Notes: generated from the letters alone by a model not told the origin. Shown: positions 1-11,084, counted from the stretch's first letter. The stretch is DNA of 64,000 bases from Deltaproteobacteria bacterium CG11_big_fil_rev_8_21_14_0_20_45_16 (GCA_002787535.1 PCXB01000004.1:1-64000); one strand, 5' to 3'. Translations and numbers: made by a program.

Positions 1-279
1 GGATTCCCTGATCACCTGGTGTTTTTTTATCACCCCATTTGAAGAAATGCTCTAAAAACTTCAAGCACTTACGACTTTTTCAGACACGACTAGATAGGAT
101 TATTCGACGCACCAATTGAAAACCAGAAAGTCTAAAGCGTTTAACATTTGGAAAGAACTCAAAATAAGTCGGATCAACGGCGACTTGGGTTAGATCATCT
201 CCTCTCCATATCAGCAAATCATTTGGATACAATTTATTGTACCCAGCAGAGCGCCCAAAGTTATGGTCTCGAGTCTCTA

Positions 280-1233
280 CTATATATGCAGCTTCTGGAC
301 AGCACTCGTATCGACACTTGCAACAATTCGGAACTCTTGAAGGCCCGAGCCATCTTCACCAAACACCGCTATTGTTGTTGGTTCTGTTTCAATAGGCTTT
401 AGGCTGCCCTCAAGAAGCTCCCACTTAAGATTAGTGGATCGGGGCGGGCGCAGATCTTTGAAGAAAAGCCAAAGATGGGCAGAATTCGTAAGACTAAAGG
501 CAATATAGGGGCGCGTAGGTGGATTCGGCTGAGGTAGCACTTCACCGACCGGCCTCAGAGATTCCAGCCCTTCTTCGCCCGATCCAGTTAGATGTACCTC
601 GTAGGGAATCAATAAACTTGGAATGTCTCTTACATATATGTCTTTTAAGGCCGGAATGAGACGAGTGCGTACAAAGTCAAAATCATTTGGACCCTGGAAC
701 TGAACCCCTGCCGAGAAACTTTCTCGAGTAAGAATTCTCTCCGCTTCTTCACCGCCTACGGCGGGAATTTCATCGGTGGTCGGACCTGAGATTAAATAGG
801 ATTCTTCAAAAGGACTAAGGTCGTTGGCAGAATGCCAACCCTCCAGTTCAACCGGGCTTTCGCCCGCCGGAGTTTTCAACAAATAGGCGGTCACGGTCCA
901 CCAAGAAGTAGCCCTTCCGGACCAAGCCGAAATCTTAGGAACATCAAAGCTTCCATCGGCGCGAATTCCAATTGAAATAAAACGCCGCTTCATTGCTCGT
1001 TGCGCAGTTATCGTCATTGCCGAACGATGGCTTATAAGTTCCAATACGATTTGAAATTCACTGCAGTCTCTTCCTTCCAAAGCATGGATCTGACCGGAAA
1101 ATGCTGGAATTTGAAGCCGAGCCGCTCGCCATGGAAGATTGTCGCTCCAGGACTGAGCCAGAATGCTCATAGGAAGAAGTAAAGAAATTAGGTACAAACA
1201 GAGACGTTTTTGAATTCCACAATATCTTCGCAT
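280..1233 (-). CDS. hypothetical exported protein
   Basis: ORF 280..1299; the likely start at internal Met gives signal peptide MRRYCGIQKRLCLYLISLLLPMSILA|QSW; no family recognised. Confidence 0.65.
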   Translation of the reverse strand: MRRYCGIQKRLCLYLISLLLPMSILAQSWSDNLPWRAARLQIPAFSGQIHALEGRDCSEFQIVLELISHRSAMTITAQRAMKRRFISIGIRADGSFDVPKISAWSGRATSWWTVTAYLLKTPAGESPVELEGWHSANDLSPFEESYLISGPTTDEIPAVGGEEAERILTRESFSAGVQFQGPNDFDFVRTRLIPALKDIYVRDIPSLLIPYEVHLTGSGEEGLESLRPVGEVLPQPNPPTRPYIAFSLTNSAHLWLFFKDLRPPRSTNLKWELLEGSLKPIETEPTTIAVFGEDGSGLQEFRIVASVDTSAVQKLHI

Positions 1234-1300
1234 TCGCTTTGCATCGCATACTTCTGATACGAATTGCAAGGCAGTTATGAAACCAAAAACCTTATCCAAA

Positions 1301-2608
1301 TTAGATGTTTACGCAGCTTACAGGCTCTGCCCGCTTCGACCTCAAATCGTCGGCCACGGACTCCGCCGCAACCCAGGCTCCCGACCAACAGTTCTGAAAA
1401 TTAAAGCCACCCGTGACAGCATCAATATCGAGAATTTCGCCCGCAAAATAAAGTCCGGGAATAATTTTGCTCTGCATGGTTTGAAAATTTACCTCGCGGC
1501 GATCAACGCCGCCGGCTGTAACGAATTCTTCTTTATAGGTTGTTCTCGCTTCCATCTCAAACTCGGCTCTCAAAATTTCTTTGAGCAGCTTTTCGATCGC
1601 TGCCTTGGAGACTTGACCCCAGCTGCATCGGTCATCGATTTCACAAGCCTCTAGAACCTTAAGCCAGTAGCGACTAGGCAAGGGAACAAGCCGGTCGTTC
1701 TTTAGGCCTCGTGTTGGATAATGTTCGCGACGATAGGCAACATCTTTTCGCAGGTCCGTTTCTGATTTATCAGGAGAAAAATTAATTTTGAAACTGGAAC
1801 GATATTCCGAAGCAGCAAGTTCTCGGGCCGCAAAGGCCGAGAGTTTCAATATTGCCGGTCCACTCCAACCCCAGTGCGTTATCAAAGCCGGCCCCTCGGA
1901 TTTAAACTTTTTATCTTCAAACTTCATTTCGATTTTAACATTTCGAAAACTCAATCCCGGAAGTTCGGCAATACGAGAATCCTTAACATTAAACGAAAAT
2001 AAGCTTGGAACTGGCGTTACGATACTATGCCCAAAAGATTCAGCAAGACGACGGCCCGTTTTTGAGCTGCCGGTCGCTAACAAAAGATGTCGACAGATTA
2101 ATTTTTCGTCTTTTGAAAACTCAATTTCAAAAACCAAAGACTCATCGTTATATTTCACCGCCTGAACCAAGTGATTAAGAAATACCTTAACACCCAAACG
2201 CTCCGTCTCTTTCATAAAGCATCGGATAACTGATTCGCTTGAATCTGAAATAGGAAAGATTCTCCCGTCGTCCTCTATCTTTGTAGGTACGCCGTGATCT
2301 TCTAGCCATTTCAACATATCTTTGGGTTGAAAGCGGCTAAACACAGATTTGAGTTCGCGCTCGCCTCGCGGATAGTTCTGCACAAGTTTCGAAACTTCAA
2401 AACAATTATGCGTGATATTGCAGCGACCCCCGCCCGAAACTCGGACTTTCTGAAGCACATTGGAACTAGATTCCAAAATGACGATGGAGGCATGCGGTAC
2501 CAATTCGGCCAGTCGAATGCCCGAAAAGAAACCAGCGGCTCCGCCGCCAAGGATGGCATAATCTACTATTCGAGGGCTTGTGTTCATTGAGAGGGCCTGA
2601 TCTAGCAT
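1301..2608 (-). CDS. NAD(P)/FAD-dependent oxidoreductase, HI0933/YhiN family
   Basis: N-terminal dinucleotide-binding motif YAILGGGAAGFFSGIRLAE; RVSGGGRCNITH; C-terminal GLYFAGEILDIDAVTGGFNFQNCWSGAWVA typical of the family; start may be Met at 2587. Confidence 0.9.
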   Translation of the reverse strand: MLDQALSMNTSPRIVDYAILGGGAAGFFSGIRLAELVPHASIVILESSSNVLQKVRVSGGGRCNITHNCFEVSKLVQNYPRGERELKSVFSRFQPKDMLKWLEDHGVPTKIEDDGRIFPISDSSESVIRCFMKETERLGVKVFLNHLVQAVKYNDESLVFEIEFSKDEKLICRHLLLATGSSKTGRRLAESFGHSIVTPVPSLFSFNVKDSRIAELPGLSFRNVKIEMKFEDKKFKSEGPALITHWGWSGPAILKLSAFAARELAASEYRSSFKINFSPDKSETDLRKDVAYRREHYPTRGLKNDRLVPLPSRYWLKVLEACEIDDRCSWGQVSKAAIEKLLKEILRAEFEMEARTTYKEEFVTAGGVDRREVNFQTMQSKIIPGLYFAGEILDIDAVTGGFNFQNCWSGAWVAAESVADDLRSKRAEPVSCVNI

Positions 2609-2659
2609 GACTCGAGTTTTTTGTGGATACTTCCACCCGCCTTTTGCTTAGATAGACTA

Positions 2660-3895
2660 ATGAGCGTAATACTCGCGTCTTTAGGCGCCTTTGTGGCTGG
2701 ATTTGTTATTTCTTACTTTTGGGGTCGATCTCGTCAGGCCATCTTGGAAACCAAACTTGAGAACGAAATCAATCAAGCTCAGGAGAAAATTAAGCTTATC
2801 GAAGAGGCTCGTCAAAGCTTAGAAAACTCATTTCGAAGCCTATCTTCCGACGCTCTTCAGAAAAACAACGAAGCTTTTTTATTGTTGGCTAAGACTCAAT
2901 TCGAGAATTTTCAATCCGCTGCTAAAAATGAGCTGGATAAGAAACAAGATGGGATTTTAGATTTGGTTAAGCCGGTTCGCGAAAGCCTCGAAAAAGTAGA
3001 TCTTAAACTTCAGAATATTGAAAAAAATCGAATTCAAACCGAGGAGCGTTTGAAAGAACAAATGCGTTCTCTTACCGAAACACACCAAAATCTTCGAACC
3101 GAAACCTCGAGTCTGGTGGCAGCCCTTCGGTCACCTCAAACTCGCGGGCAGTGGGGCGAGATGCAACTTAAGCGAGTTATTGAGATGGCCGGAATGCTTG
3201 ACCACTGTGACTTCGTCACTCAAACTTCGGTCACCGACGATCAGCAAAATCGATTGCGTCCCGATGTCATCGTCAGTCTACCGGGCGGCAAAAATATTGT
3301 GGTTGATGCCAAGACGCCTTTGAACGCCTATATGGATGCGATGCAAGCTGAGTCACCCGATCTCAAAAAACAAAAATTCACAGACCATGCTCGTCATATT
3401 CGAAAGCATATCGATGATCTGAGTAAAAAGGCCTATTGGAGTCAGTTTCAACCCTCTCCTGATTTTGTTGTTTTATTTTTGCCCGGTGAAAGCTTCTTTA
3501 GCGCAGCCTTGGAGCAAGATCCGTCTCTTATTGAAGTGGGTATCACTCAAAATGTCATAATCGCTACGCCGACAACTTTGATCTCGCTTTTGCGCGCTGC
3601 CTCTTATGGATGGCAGCAAGAAAGATTGGCTGAAAATATCCGCGAAATAGCACGAATGGGTCAGGAACTTTATAAGCGGCTTTCGGATATGACCGAACAC
3701 TTCAATCGAGTGGGAAAAAATCTGGGACAAACCGTACAGGCCTACAATGACAGCATTGGCAGCCTCGAAAGACGAGTCTTGGTAACGGCCAGGAAATTCC
3801 AAGATCAGAAAATTCTCGGCCAAATAAACTCTTTGCCCGAACTAGCGAATGTCGACCAATTGCCCAAGGAACTTCGGATTCCTGACTTGAATTGA
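2660..3895 (+). CDS. rmuC: DNA recombination protein RmuC
   Basis: N-terminal TM, coiled coil, RGQWGEMQLKRVIEMAGM, LPGGKNIVVDAKTPLNAY, typical RmuC; start MSVILASL preferred over ORF start 2621. Confidence 0.93.
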   Translation: MSVILASLGAFVAGFVISYFWGRSRQAILETKLENEINQAQEKIKLIEEARQSLENSFRSLSSDALQKNNEAFLLLAKTQFENFQSAAKNELDKKQDGILDLVKPVRESLEKVDLKLQNIEKNRIQTEERLKEQMRSLTETHQNLRTETSSLVAALRSPQTRGQWGEMQLKRVIEMAGMLDHCDFVTQTSVTDDQQNRLRPDVIVSLPGGKNIVVDAKTPLNAYMDAMQAESPDLKKQKFTDHARHIRKHIDDLSKKAYWSQFQPSPDFVVLFLPGESFFSAALEQDPSLIEVGITQNVIIATPTTLISLLRAASYGWQQERLAENIREIARMGQELYKRLSDMTEHFNRVGKNLGQTVQAYNDSIGSLERRVLVTARKFQDQKILGQINSLPELANVDQLPKELRIPDLN

Positions 3896-4213
3896 GGGGA
3901 AGACTTGTCCAAATAAAGGTGATTGCATGTCGCAAACTCCCCGTTCAAACTAAATAATCGGCTACAAGCAACGACTGAAGAAAAATAAATTTTCAATACT
4001 TCCAAGCGGATACTACACTTTTGGAGAAAATATCCGAAACATGGCATGACAATTGCTTATGTGGTCGCCGGATCGAGCCTGCATATTTGTCGTTTCATGC
4101 AGATTTTGGTCTGGAGTCTCTAGTTTGGTGTGTTCGTGTGCCTAGTTTCACGATTGTTACTTCAAGTTAGCAGTCTCGTAATCGAAATTCGGGAAATAGA
4201 AGGGACTATCATT

Positions 4214-5464
4214 ATGAAATTTTTGGCTATTACGAGTTTATCGTTTTTGCTCGTCGGTCATATCTCCGCTCAAGAGCGAGAGGCTGCGACGGCTTTAACC
4301 TATCGGATAAACCAACCTGGAAAGGTAAAAATGCTTTTGCCCGAAAGCGAAAGCCTCATCAATATGGGACTGGATCTAGTTCAAAGCGGTGCCGCTCAAG
4401 ATCTTGCCGTAAACTTAAACGAAAATCTCTTTGGATTAACCCAAGCTATCAGCCCCTTTCGTCAAAACGCATCGAAAGGAAATGCCGAGTATTCAAAACA
4501 AGCAGTAAGAGAAATCTCCAAGCAAATTGCCACCCTGGACGATGCCCTATCACAAACAAATATCGACAATCTAAAGGGAGAGGGCTTGCATCGCATCCAC
4601 GCTATACAGACGACCGTTAAAACCTTTGTAGACGCGATGAAGGTTTTTTTGAAGGATATTACCGACCTCAACCAGCAATTTGTAAATATTGATCTTAAAA
4701 AGCTCAATCGCCGAGCTGAAGCTTCTCAAAACGAAAAAATAGTTGCCTTAATGAATAGCTACGATGAACAAGCCTTACGTTTAAAGCAAGCCGTTGATCA
4801 AACAAGTCATGCAATCAACTCTGAGTATCTCGTTTTTGAAAATATCAAGTTAGTATCTAATGATCGTGAGGAGCGTGCGGATGCGGCAAGTATCCAATTC
4901 TTTCTAAGACGGATCGCAAATATCACAAGAAATCTTTATACAAGTTTTGCTTGGGAAGTTCCTCTGGATGATATTTACAAAAGCTTAGAGCCAGGAACCA
5001 AGACAGAAAATGTATTTTTGTTTTTTGGTCGAAAGGAAGTTAAAGAATACAAAACTCTTGGCGAATACGCAGACGCTTTACAGCAAATGGTTTCCGCTAC
5101 GGGTCAAACAGTTCAAGCTTTTTCGAAGGCTCTGGACGAGCTGACAGGTCTCTTGGCCGAGGTTGATTATCGCGGTAAAGCAAGAAGCGAAGTTATCCGT
5201 GTCTATACTCTCGCGGTCGATGCTCTTGTTGAAGACTCTTTAAACTCTCATGGGCTGAAGGAATCAGACTGGCAGCTTTTGCGCAACAATATGATCACCG
5301 CCATAGATACTCATACCGTCCCCGAACTAAAGGTCTTAATAACAAACGTAAGTGCAGAAGGCCGAAAAATATCGGAAGCGCGACGCGAAGTTACGAACCG
5401 AGCCACTCGTTTTGAGATGGAGACTCAAGAGATTCAAGAACGCCTCAACCAAGACGGCTATTGA
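4214..5464 (+). CDS. hypothetical exported protein
   Basis: Internal Met at 4214 gives signal peptide MKFLAITSLSFLLVGHISA|QEREA; alpha-helical mature part. Confidence 0.7.
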   Translation: MKFLAITSLSFLLVGHISAQEREAATALTYRINQPGKVKMLLPESESLINMGLDLVQSGAAQDLAVNLNENLFGLTQAISPFRQNASKGNAEYSKQAVREISKQIATLDDALSQTNIDNLKGEGLHRIHAIQTTVKTFVDAMKVFLKDITDLNQQFVNIDLKKLNRRAEASQNEKIVALMNSYDEQALRLKQAVDQTSHAINSEYLVFENIKLVSNDREERADAASIQFFLRRIANITRNLYTSFAWEVPLDDIYKSLEPGTKTENVFLFFGRKEVKEYKTLGEYADALQQMVSATGQTVQAFSKALDELTGLLAEVDYRGKARSEVIRVYTLAVDALVEDSLNSHGLKESDWQLLRNNMITAIDTHTVPELKVLITNVSAEGRKISEARREVTNRATRFEMETQEIQERLNQDGY

Positions 5465-5486
5465 ACCTCCTAATCAAGGTTAATAA

Positions 5487-6464
5487 ATGCTGACGCTCTC
5501 TCGCATTCGAAATTTTACAGCGGGGATTTTGATCCTTCCTCAGCTTTTAATCGCTCAGGATCAAGGCAGTCTGACCCAGCAAGAGGCTGCCTTCATTCCC
5601 GTTAGTCCGCAGGAAAATATTAAAGATCAACTTCAAGACTGGATCGAAATAGCTGACGACGTCCTATTCAATAAGAAGTTCAAGTACAAAGATTCCGGCC
5701 TACGAAATCGAGCCTACGCGCTTATCGACCTACGCATCAAATTTTTAACCACGTTAATCCAGATGGCAAAGTTAGAACTCGTCAATCCAAGAGATTGCAA
5801 ACACCCTCAATCCTGCCGAAGCTTGGACGAATCCAAGACAGCCTTTTACGATGCGATGACACGCGCCTTCGACAACTATAACTGCTTCATTCCGAAGGAT
5901 TTTAGAGACTATAGGAATGATTCTTTCATTCATGGGTACGAAACAATTAGGCAATGTTTTCGCCAGGGCATTGACAGTCCTCAGGGAGTAAAGGACGAAA
6001 TCGGACTTAGTATTAAGGCGGCAAGCGAAGCCGGAATAACTGGTGATATTTTTGCAAAGAGCGTCTCGGACTTTCTGAGCCTAAGTCTAAGTAGTTTTGA
6101 TAGAGATTTACGAAACACAGACTTTCTTTATCCCAACAGTGATGGCAAAAACCCCAATCGGGAAGAGATAATTCATTTGATTGAACATCATATGTTAGAA
6201 AATATGAATTTCTTTCTTGATTCGATGATTCGAGCGGTTTCAAAAAATCAAGTTTGGTCGATCGTTCTGAATAACGAGAGACTATCCAATCGACGAACTG
6301 AAATAGGTGAGACCCTATTGGGTTTTGCCAGAAGTGGAGGACCTTCGTATCAAGCACCCTCTACCGCCATCAATCGAGAGTCCGAAGAGCGTGAAATTAC
6401 AGATTTGGAAATGGATGTATTAGGGCTCCTCAATATCTCTGAAGGGATATTAGCCGGGGGCTAA
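5487..6464 (+). CDS. hypothetical exported protein
   Basis: Signal peptide FTAGILILPQLLIA|QDQG; same strand immediately downstream of the 4214 gene. Confidence 0.7.
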   Translation: MLTLSRIRNFTAGILILPQLLIAQDQGSLTQQEAAFIPVSPQENIKDQLQDWIEIADDVLFNKKFKYKDSGLRNRAYALIDLRIKFLTTLIQMAKLELVNPRDCKHPQSCRSLDESKTAFYDAMTRAFDNYNCFIPKDFRDYRNDSFIHGYETIRQCFRQGIDSPQGVKDEIGLSIKAASEAGITGDIFAKSVSDFLSLSLSSFDRDLRNTDFLYPNSDGKNPNREEIIHLIEHHMLENMNFFLDSMIRAVSKNQVWSIVLNNERLSNRRTEIGETLLGFARSGGPSYQAPSTAINRESEEREITDLEMDVLGLLNISEGILAGG

Positions 6465-6471
6465 GATTTCT

Positions 6472-8655
6472 TTATTGATTCTCTAGATTCAACTGACAGT
6501 TTGAAAATTTAGTTTTTAGAAGCTCAAGAATTGATTGAATCTCCTCCTGGCCTCTCCCCAGTCTCGTCTCAACTTCTCTTCTCCCCTCAGGACTCAACAT
6601 CTTGGATTGCCGTAACCTTAAATCTGATTGCGTCCTTTGAAGGCTAACATACTCGGTAGCTGTATGAATTATGCCTGATTCATCTCGATAGCCATGCTCT
6701 ATTGCGTAATTTTCCATGACCCGAAGGATTTCATCCTTCTTAGTATCGGAAGAAAATCGAATCCTGAAAATCCCCTCTTGAGGTGACGTTTGAGTTGCTA
6801 TTACTTTTAAAGACTTCGATTCAAATAGATGCACAAAGAAATCTAACTCACCATCGTTAGGACTAGCTTGAGTGCCGAGCATTCTCTCTTTTTCAAAGAC
6901 TTGCATAATTTCGGCCCAAGAATAGTCAGTACGCTTACGAAGCCACTCGGGATCCTTCTTTATAAGTGCATTATAAATTCTAACATCCAATACGGGTTTC
7001 GAATAATGTACGACAAGCTCATGATAGGACGGGCCGAAACCAAGAAGACCAGTCGATACTGACTCAACTTCGTAAACCAAATTCATATCAGATGGATGAA
7101 GTTTATTTTTTGGGATCCCGAGAACCGCCTCCCACTGGTTTACAGTCAGCCGAGATGCATCACCGTCTCTCGCTACAAATGATCGTACCTGAATAGGTCG
7201 ATTCAAAAGCTCATCCACGACCACACTCTGATCAAAAAGCCCTCTTCCTGATTCACTCCTAATCGGGCTCGCGACATAATCTCGAAGCAGCGCCCGAACT
7301 TGTTCTAGACTTATCCCCTTTGGAAATTCAATAAGATGAGTAAAGGCATCGGTTCCTTCTAGGGGTTTTGTATTAACAGTGTTGACGCCCAGATGCTCAA
7401 ACAAACCCCTAAAGAACTCCGCGTCTGCCTCCGCTCTCGCTTTCTCCAAAGTGACAGAGACCTGATGAATATCTTTTCCTGTTATTTTTTCCAATAGACT
7501 CGGATCCAAATGATCAAGCTGAGAAATCAAATCATAATCGAGGTAGTAATTCTCACGTCTCATTTCCAATCGCAAAGGCTCGTTGATTGTTGACGGATAA
7601 AATCGATAGACATAATCAAAGCGTGAAAGGGGTACCAACTCGATAGGTAAATCTGTATTTAGAAGATAACTCTGGTCGCCATAGCTTAGATCCCGCGGTT
7701 CACTGGCACGAGAATCGCCGGTAAGCCGAAAGCGACTTTCGACTTGCTGTTCAATTTGACTACGCTCTCGCTCGGCTCTTAAGCGCTCTTGCCTTTGTTG
7801 CTCCGCCTCCCATTTCTCCACAGCAGCCGTTCGTAAATTCAGCAGGTAACTATCGTCCCACATCAAACCACGCAGATCCTTCATAAGAGGCGTTAGATCG
7901 TCCGGATTTCGCACGATGACCCGAGGGAAACTTCTAAGGTCTGGAAATCCATTTTCTTTAGCCCCTGCTGCCGCAAGCAAGCTTAACTCCGAAACCGGAA
8001 TAAGATCGAGAGGTTCGGTTTCTCCGAAGATCACAGCGTAGTCTTTGGAATTTTCTGAACTCGATAATAGATCCGTGATATCTGCAAGCAAGCCCTGGAT
8101 ATAAGGGTCGATCTGGTAGTTCACGATTAGGCCCGTCGCGTTGTCGATTTTGGGTTTTAGATTAAAGCGAGTCTTCCCAATGAATAAGATCAATGTATTT
8201 TTTGGCTCTGCGAACAGGCCGAGGCTCTCGTGTTTTTCCCATTTGAGAAGAATTTCTAAACTTCGCAGCCCATCGTATATCTCCACATTTCCTTTCCCAG
8301 CAACCATAGAAGCGGACGGACTGGATTTTTGCTCCAGTTTGGAGCCATGCAAACTCATCAAGGATGGGTGCGGCCTTTGATACTGAAACGAATACGGGAT
8401 AAGTTTAAGATTAACTTCCTCCTTTAAATTCTCATCGGCAGATAGGAGGTCCATGACTTGTTGGACTAAAGAAAGGCTTCTTTCAAATTCTGATGGCGAA
8501 TCATCGTATACTAAGATGATTTCAGTCGGCCTCGAGCTATCGAATATATTTTCTTGTGAGTATGAATACCCCACGAATAGCACGGAAGAAAACAAAACCA
8601 CATGCAACGCCAAACAAGCCTGACGCAAGCCATTTGTCACCGATTCCAACCCCAC
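6472..8655 (-). CDS. exported protein with N-terminal VWA-like segment
   Basis: Signal-anchor/signal peptide ending GYSYS|QEN; EIILVYDDSPSEF contains a DxSxS MIDAS-type motif; remainder unrecognised. Confidence 0.65.
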   Translation of the reverse strand: MGLESVTNGLRQACLALHVVLFSSVLFVGYSYSQENIFDSSRPTEIILVYDDSPSEFERSLSLVQQVMDLLSADENLKEEVNLKLIPYSFQYQRPHPSLMSLHGSKLEQKSSPSASMVAGKGNVEIYDGLRSLEILLKWEKHESLGLFAEPKNTLILFIGKTRFNLKPKIDNATGLIVNYQIDPYIQGLLADITDLLSSSENSKDYAVIFGETEPLDLIPVSELSLLAAAGAKENGFPDLRSFPRVIVRNPDDLTPLMKDLRGLMWDDSYLLNLRTAAVEKWEAEQQRQERLRAERERSQIEQQVESRFRLTGDSRASEPRDLSYGDQSYLLNTDLPIELVPLSRFDYVYRFYPSTINEPLRLEMRRENYYLDYDLISQLDHLDPSLLEKITGKDIHQVSVTLEKARAEADAEFFRGLFEHLGVNTVNTKPLEGTDAFTHLIEFPKGISLEQVRALLRDYVASPIRSESGRGLFDQSVVVDELLNRPIQVRSFVARDGDASRLTVNQWEAVLGIPKNKLHPSDMNLVYEVESVSTGLLGFGPSYHELVVHYSKPVLDVRIYNALIKKDPEWLRKRTDYSWAEIMQVFEKERMLGTQASPNDGELDFFVHLFESKSLKVIATQTSPQEGIFRIRFSSDTKKDEILRVMENYAIEHGYRDESGIIHTATEYVSLQRTQSDLRLRQSKMLSPEGRREVETRLGRGQEEIQSILELLKTKFSNCQLNLENQ

Positions 8656-9389
8656 TTGTCTTCCGTTAAGCTTTGAAATCCTCGATGCACATCCTCATCC
8701 GAACCCACAGCTCGGATATTTTGGATAATGACATCTGCTTCAGTTCGAGCCGAATTCCAAATTTCGGGCGCATGATCCTGAACTTCTCCAAGTGCCTGAT
8801 TAAATATTTCCACGGCTCGTGCATCAAATTGACTTACTTGAGTTGGATAGTGATTTTCCAAGACCTCATGACCAACATAGCCTCCTCCACTAAGAAGCAA
8901 GCTTATGACAATGGGCTTCTTCAAGCGATATAGGCTGTATCCAATGCTGCTTGAAACAATGTTTGAATCCACGGCCTGCTGAAGCACGGCCTCTGAAATT
9001 TTTAGTTTAGCTGCAAGCTCTCTTGTTAGATTGATGTTTTGCAAGGCTTCGAAAGATCGACGACGAATGGCTCGGCTAACCGCCTTGTATAGCCTTCGCA
9101 ATCGAACTTGCTGCATCGGTGTCAAAGGTCGAGAGTTGGCCGCACGTCCTTGAATATCTGCCAACTTATCTCTGGCGCGCGCGCTCCGCGTCCTACGATC
9201 AAACTTCTTTTGACCAGCTCGAAGGCCGCTTTCAATTTGACCCTGAATAGTCCTGGCGACTTCCTTACTACCCCTGGGACTAAGCGAACCTGCAACCTCA
9301 GCAAACTGCTCGCGGCAACGAGCACTCAGACTAGTGTTAAATGAAATAAAAATGATGCTCACAAACAGGCTTAAGCGAATGCCACACAT
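8637..9389 (-). CDS. hypothetical exported protein
   Basis: Start at ATG 9389 preceded by GGAGGACATTT; signal peptide CGIRLSLFVSIIFISFNTSLSA; overlaps downstream gene by 19 nt. Confidence 0.7.
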   Translation of the reverse strand: MCGIRLSLFVSIIFISFNTSLSARCREQFAEVAGSLSPRGSKEVARTIQGQIESGLRAGQKKFDRRTRSARARDKLADIQGRAANSRPLTPMQQVRLRRLYKAVSRAIRRRSFEALQNINLTRELAAKLKISEAVLQQAVDSNIVSSSIGYSLYRLKKPIVISLLLSGGGYVGHEVLENHYPTQVSQFDARAVEIFNQALGEVQDHAPEIWNSARTEADVIIQNIRAVGSDEDVHRGFQSLTEDKWGWNR

Positions 9390-9593
9390 AAATGTCCTCC
9401 TCGATCCGCCATTCATTAAAGCAAGAATTGTGCTCCCTGTTTGCAAAATATCACTAAAAATAATAAGTGATTTCATGTGCTTAACGATGGACCCTGATTT
9501 TTTGAAATAGTCCTGGGGCCTAACGGCCCCAAAGTTTCTATCTATGTCCCAGTTTAGACCCTCAGGGAAGTCTGCTTCGGATAAAATAGATTT

Positions 9594-11084
9594 GTGGATA
9601 AACTGCTTCTTTTCTTGCTCAGCGCCAACTCGAAAACTCGAGATCAGCTTAAAAATGCTTTGAAAAGCGAGTTTGAAGTTGTGAGCCACTCTACAGCCGA
9701 ATCACTCCTGAGTGAGTTAAGAAAGCAACGCCCCCACGGAATTGTTATGGACCTTAGTGTCAAAGACAAGCCGCCATTCTATATCATCGATAAGGTTCGA
9801 AACTCCCCTGCCACCAGAGGCCTTGAGTTCGTCATTGTTTCGCGGGATGCAAGCAAAGAAAATCTCGAAAAAGCCGTTCGTGCCGGTGTCAGTCATTTTA
9901 TCGGCATTCCTTTTGAAAAAGATGTTCTACTAGAGAAAATCCGAATTGCCTTTGGAGCCATTCCTGCTCACCAAGTGCAAAATTATTTTAGTCTAGAAAA
10001 TGAAAGCAAAGTTAAGGTCGTCAGCTATGGGAGAATTTCGTATATCTCAAAGGAAGGCATTCATTTTGAATGTCGGCTCAGATTAGCGCCAGATGATGAA
10101 CTCTATATCACAAGCCCTCTGTCACAAGAGCTTGGCCTACAGGGAATAAAATTAAAGGTCACTGGAACCTCCCAAGATGTGTATTACAATTATCCATCAG
10201 CTGTCGATGCCGCTTGGGTGGACGAAAAGCAGAAGAAACTGATAGGCAGCTGGGTAACAAGCCACCGTGAGTTGAATTCGCCAAAGAAAACTAAGATTCT
10301 TTTTATTCACCCCGAACTGAACAGCCAGCGAGAATTTTTAAATCAAACAAACCAAACTCACTATAGCGTCCGCTTTGCAAATCATATTGACGAGGCTCTA
10401 GAGAGTTTCAATTATATGAAGCCTGCCTGCGTCGTGATTCACTCAAAAGAATGGACGCAAACCTCCAGCGTCCTTCAGTCTAAAATCCAAGACAGTCTAG
10501 TAAAATTAAACGCCCAATGGATCTTCGTCCAAGATGAAGATTCGGAGCCTCCCGACCAAAGCCATTTCAAACTCCTACCCGGCTTTTCGCCCCCTCAAAT
10601 CAGCGCGACGGTTATGGCGGTTGAGAAACTCTGTCCTATTTTGCCTGCTGATCCAGATAAACTTTATTTTTCAAAAACCCTTGAGGACTCAAGACTCAAA
10701 ATATATTTTTTTGGGAAAACTCTTGAACTCGGCGAGACAGGATGCCGATTGGCTCTAGAGTTCGAACCCGTACCTCCTTGCAATCTTCAGCTGGATATGA
10801 AATCTCTGAGCAAACAAAATTTACGAAATCCCTATGTTCGCGCCTGGCCCCCCGTAATGAAACTAAGTGGCGACCTCGCTGCAAAAGAAAAACTTCGATT
10901 TGGCGTGATGACTCACTTTCTCGGAATTGATGATCACCATGGTCAGGCCCTCCGACTTTTTATTCGAGAGGCAGAAATGAAAGAAAGAATCGCCGCTGTC
11001 GCCGCCATCGCTCCAAAGATGGGCGATGAACCCGCTCCTGCCGATGAATCATCTCAAGATACACCACCTAAGAACGAGAATTAA
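9594..11084 (+). CDS. response-regulator receiver-like protein with possible PilZ-like domains
   Basis: N-terminal REC-like fold (LLFLLSANSKTRDQL...GIVMDLS...GVSHFIGIPFEKDVLLEKI); later GETGCRLALEFEP region is PilZ-like only by eye. Confidence 0.6.
   Translation: MDKLLLFLLSANSKTRDQLKNALKSEFEVVSHSTAESLLSELRKQRPHGIVMDLSVKDKPPFYIIDKVRNSPATRGLEFVIVSRDASKENLEKAVRAGVSHFIGIPFEKDVLLEKIRIAFGAIPAHQVQNYFSLENESKVKVVSYGRISYISKEGIHFECRLRLAPDDELYITSPLSQELGLQGIKLKVTGTSQDVYYNYPSAVDAAWVDEKQKKLIGSWVTSHRELNSPKKTKILFIHPELNSQREFLNQTNQTHYSVRFANHIDEALESFNYMKPACVVIHSKEWTQTSSVLQSKIQDSLVKLNAQWIFVQDEDSEPPDQSHFKLLPGFSPPQISATVMAVEKLCPILPADPDKLYFSKTLEDSRLKIYFFGKTLELGETGCRLALEFEPVPPCNLQLDMKSLSKQNLRNPYVRAWPPVMKLSGDLAAKEKLRFGVMTHFLGIDDHHGQALRLFIREAEMKERIAAVAAIAPKMGDEPAPADESSQDTPPKNEN

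Noticed and set aside
148-402. 84-aa plus-strand ORF
   Set aside because: Overlaps the minus-strand exported protein gene; no SD, no recognisable protein features.
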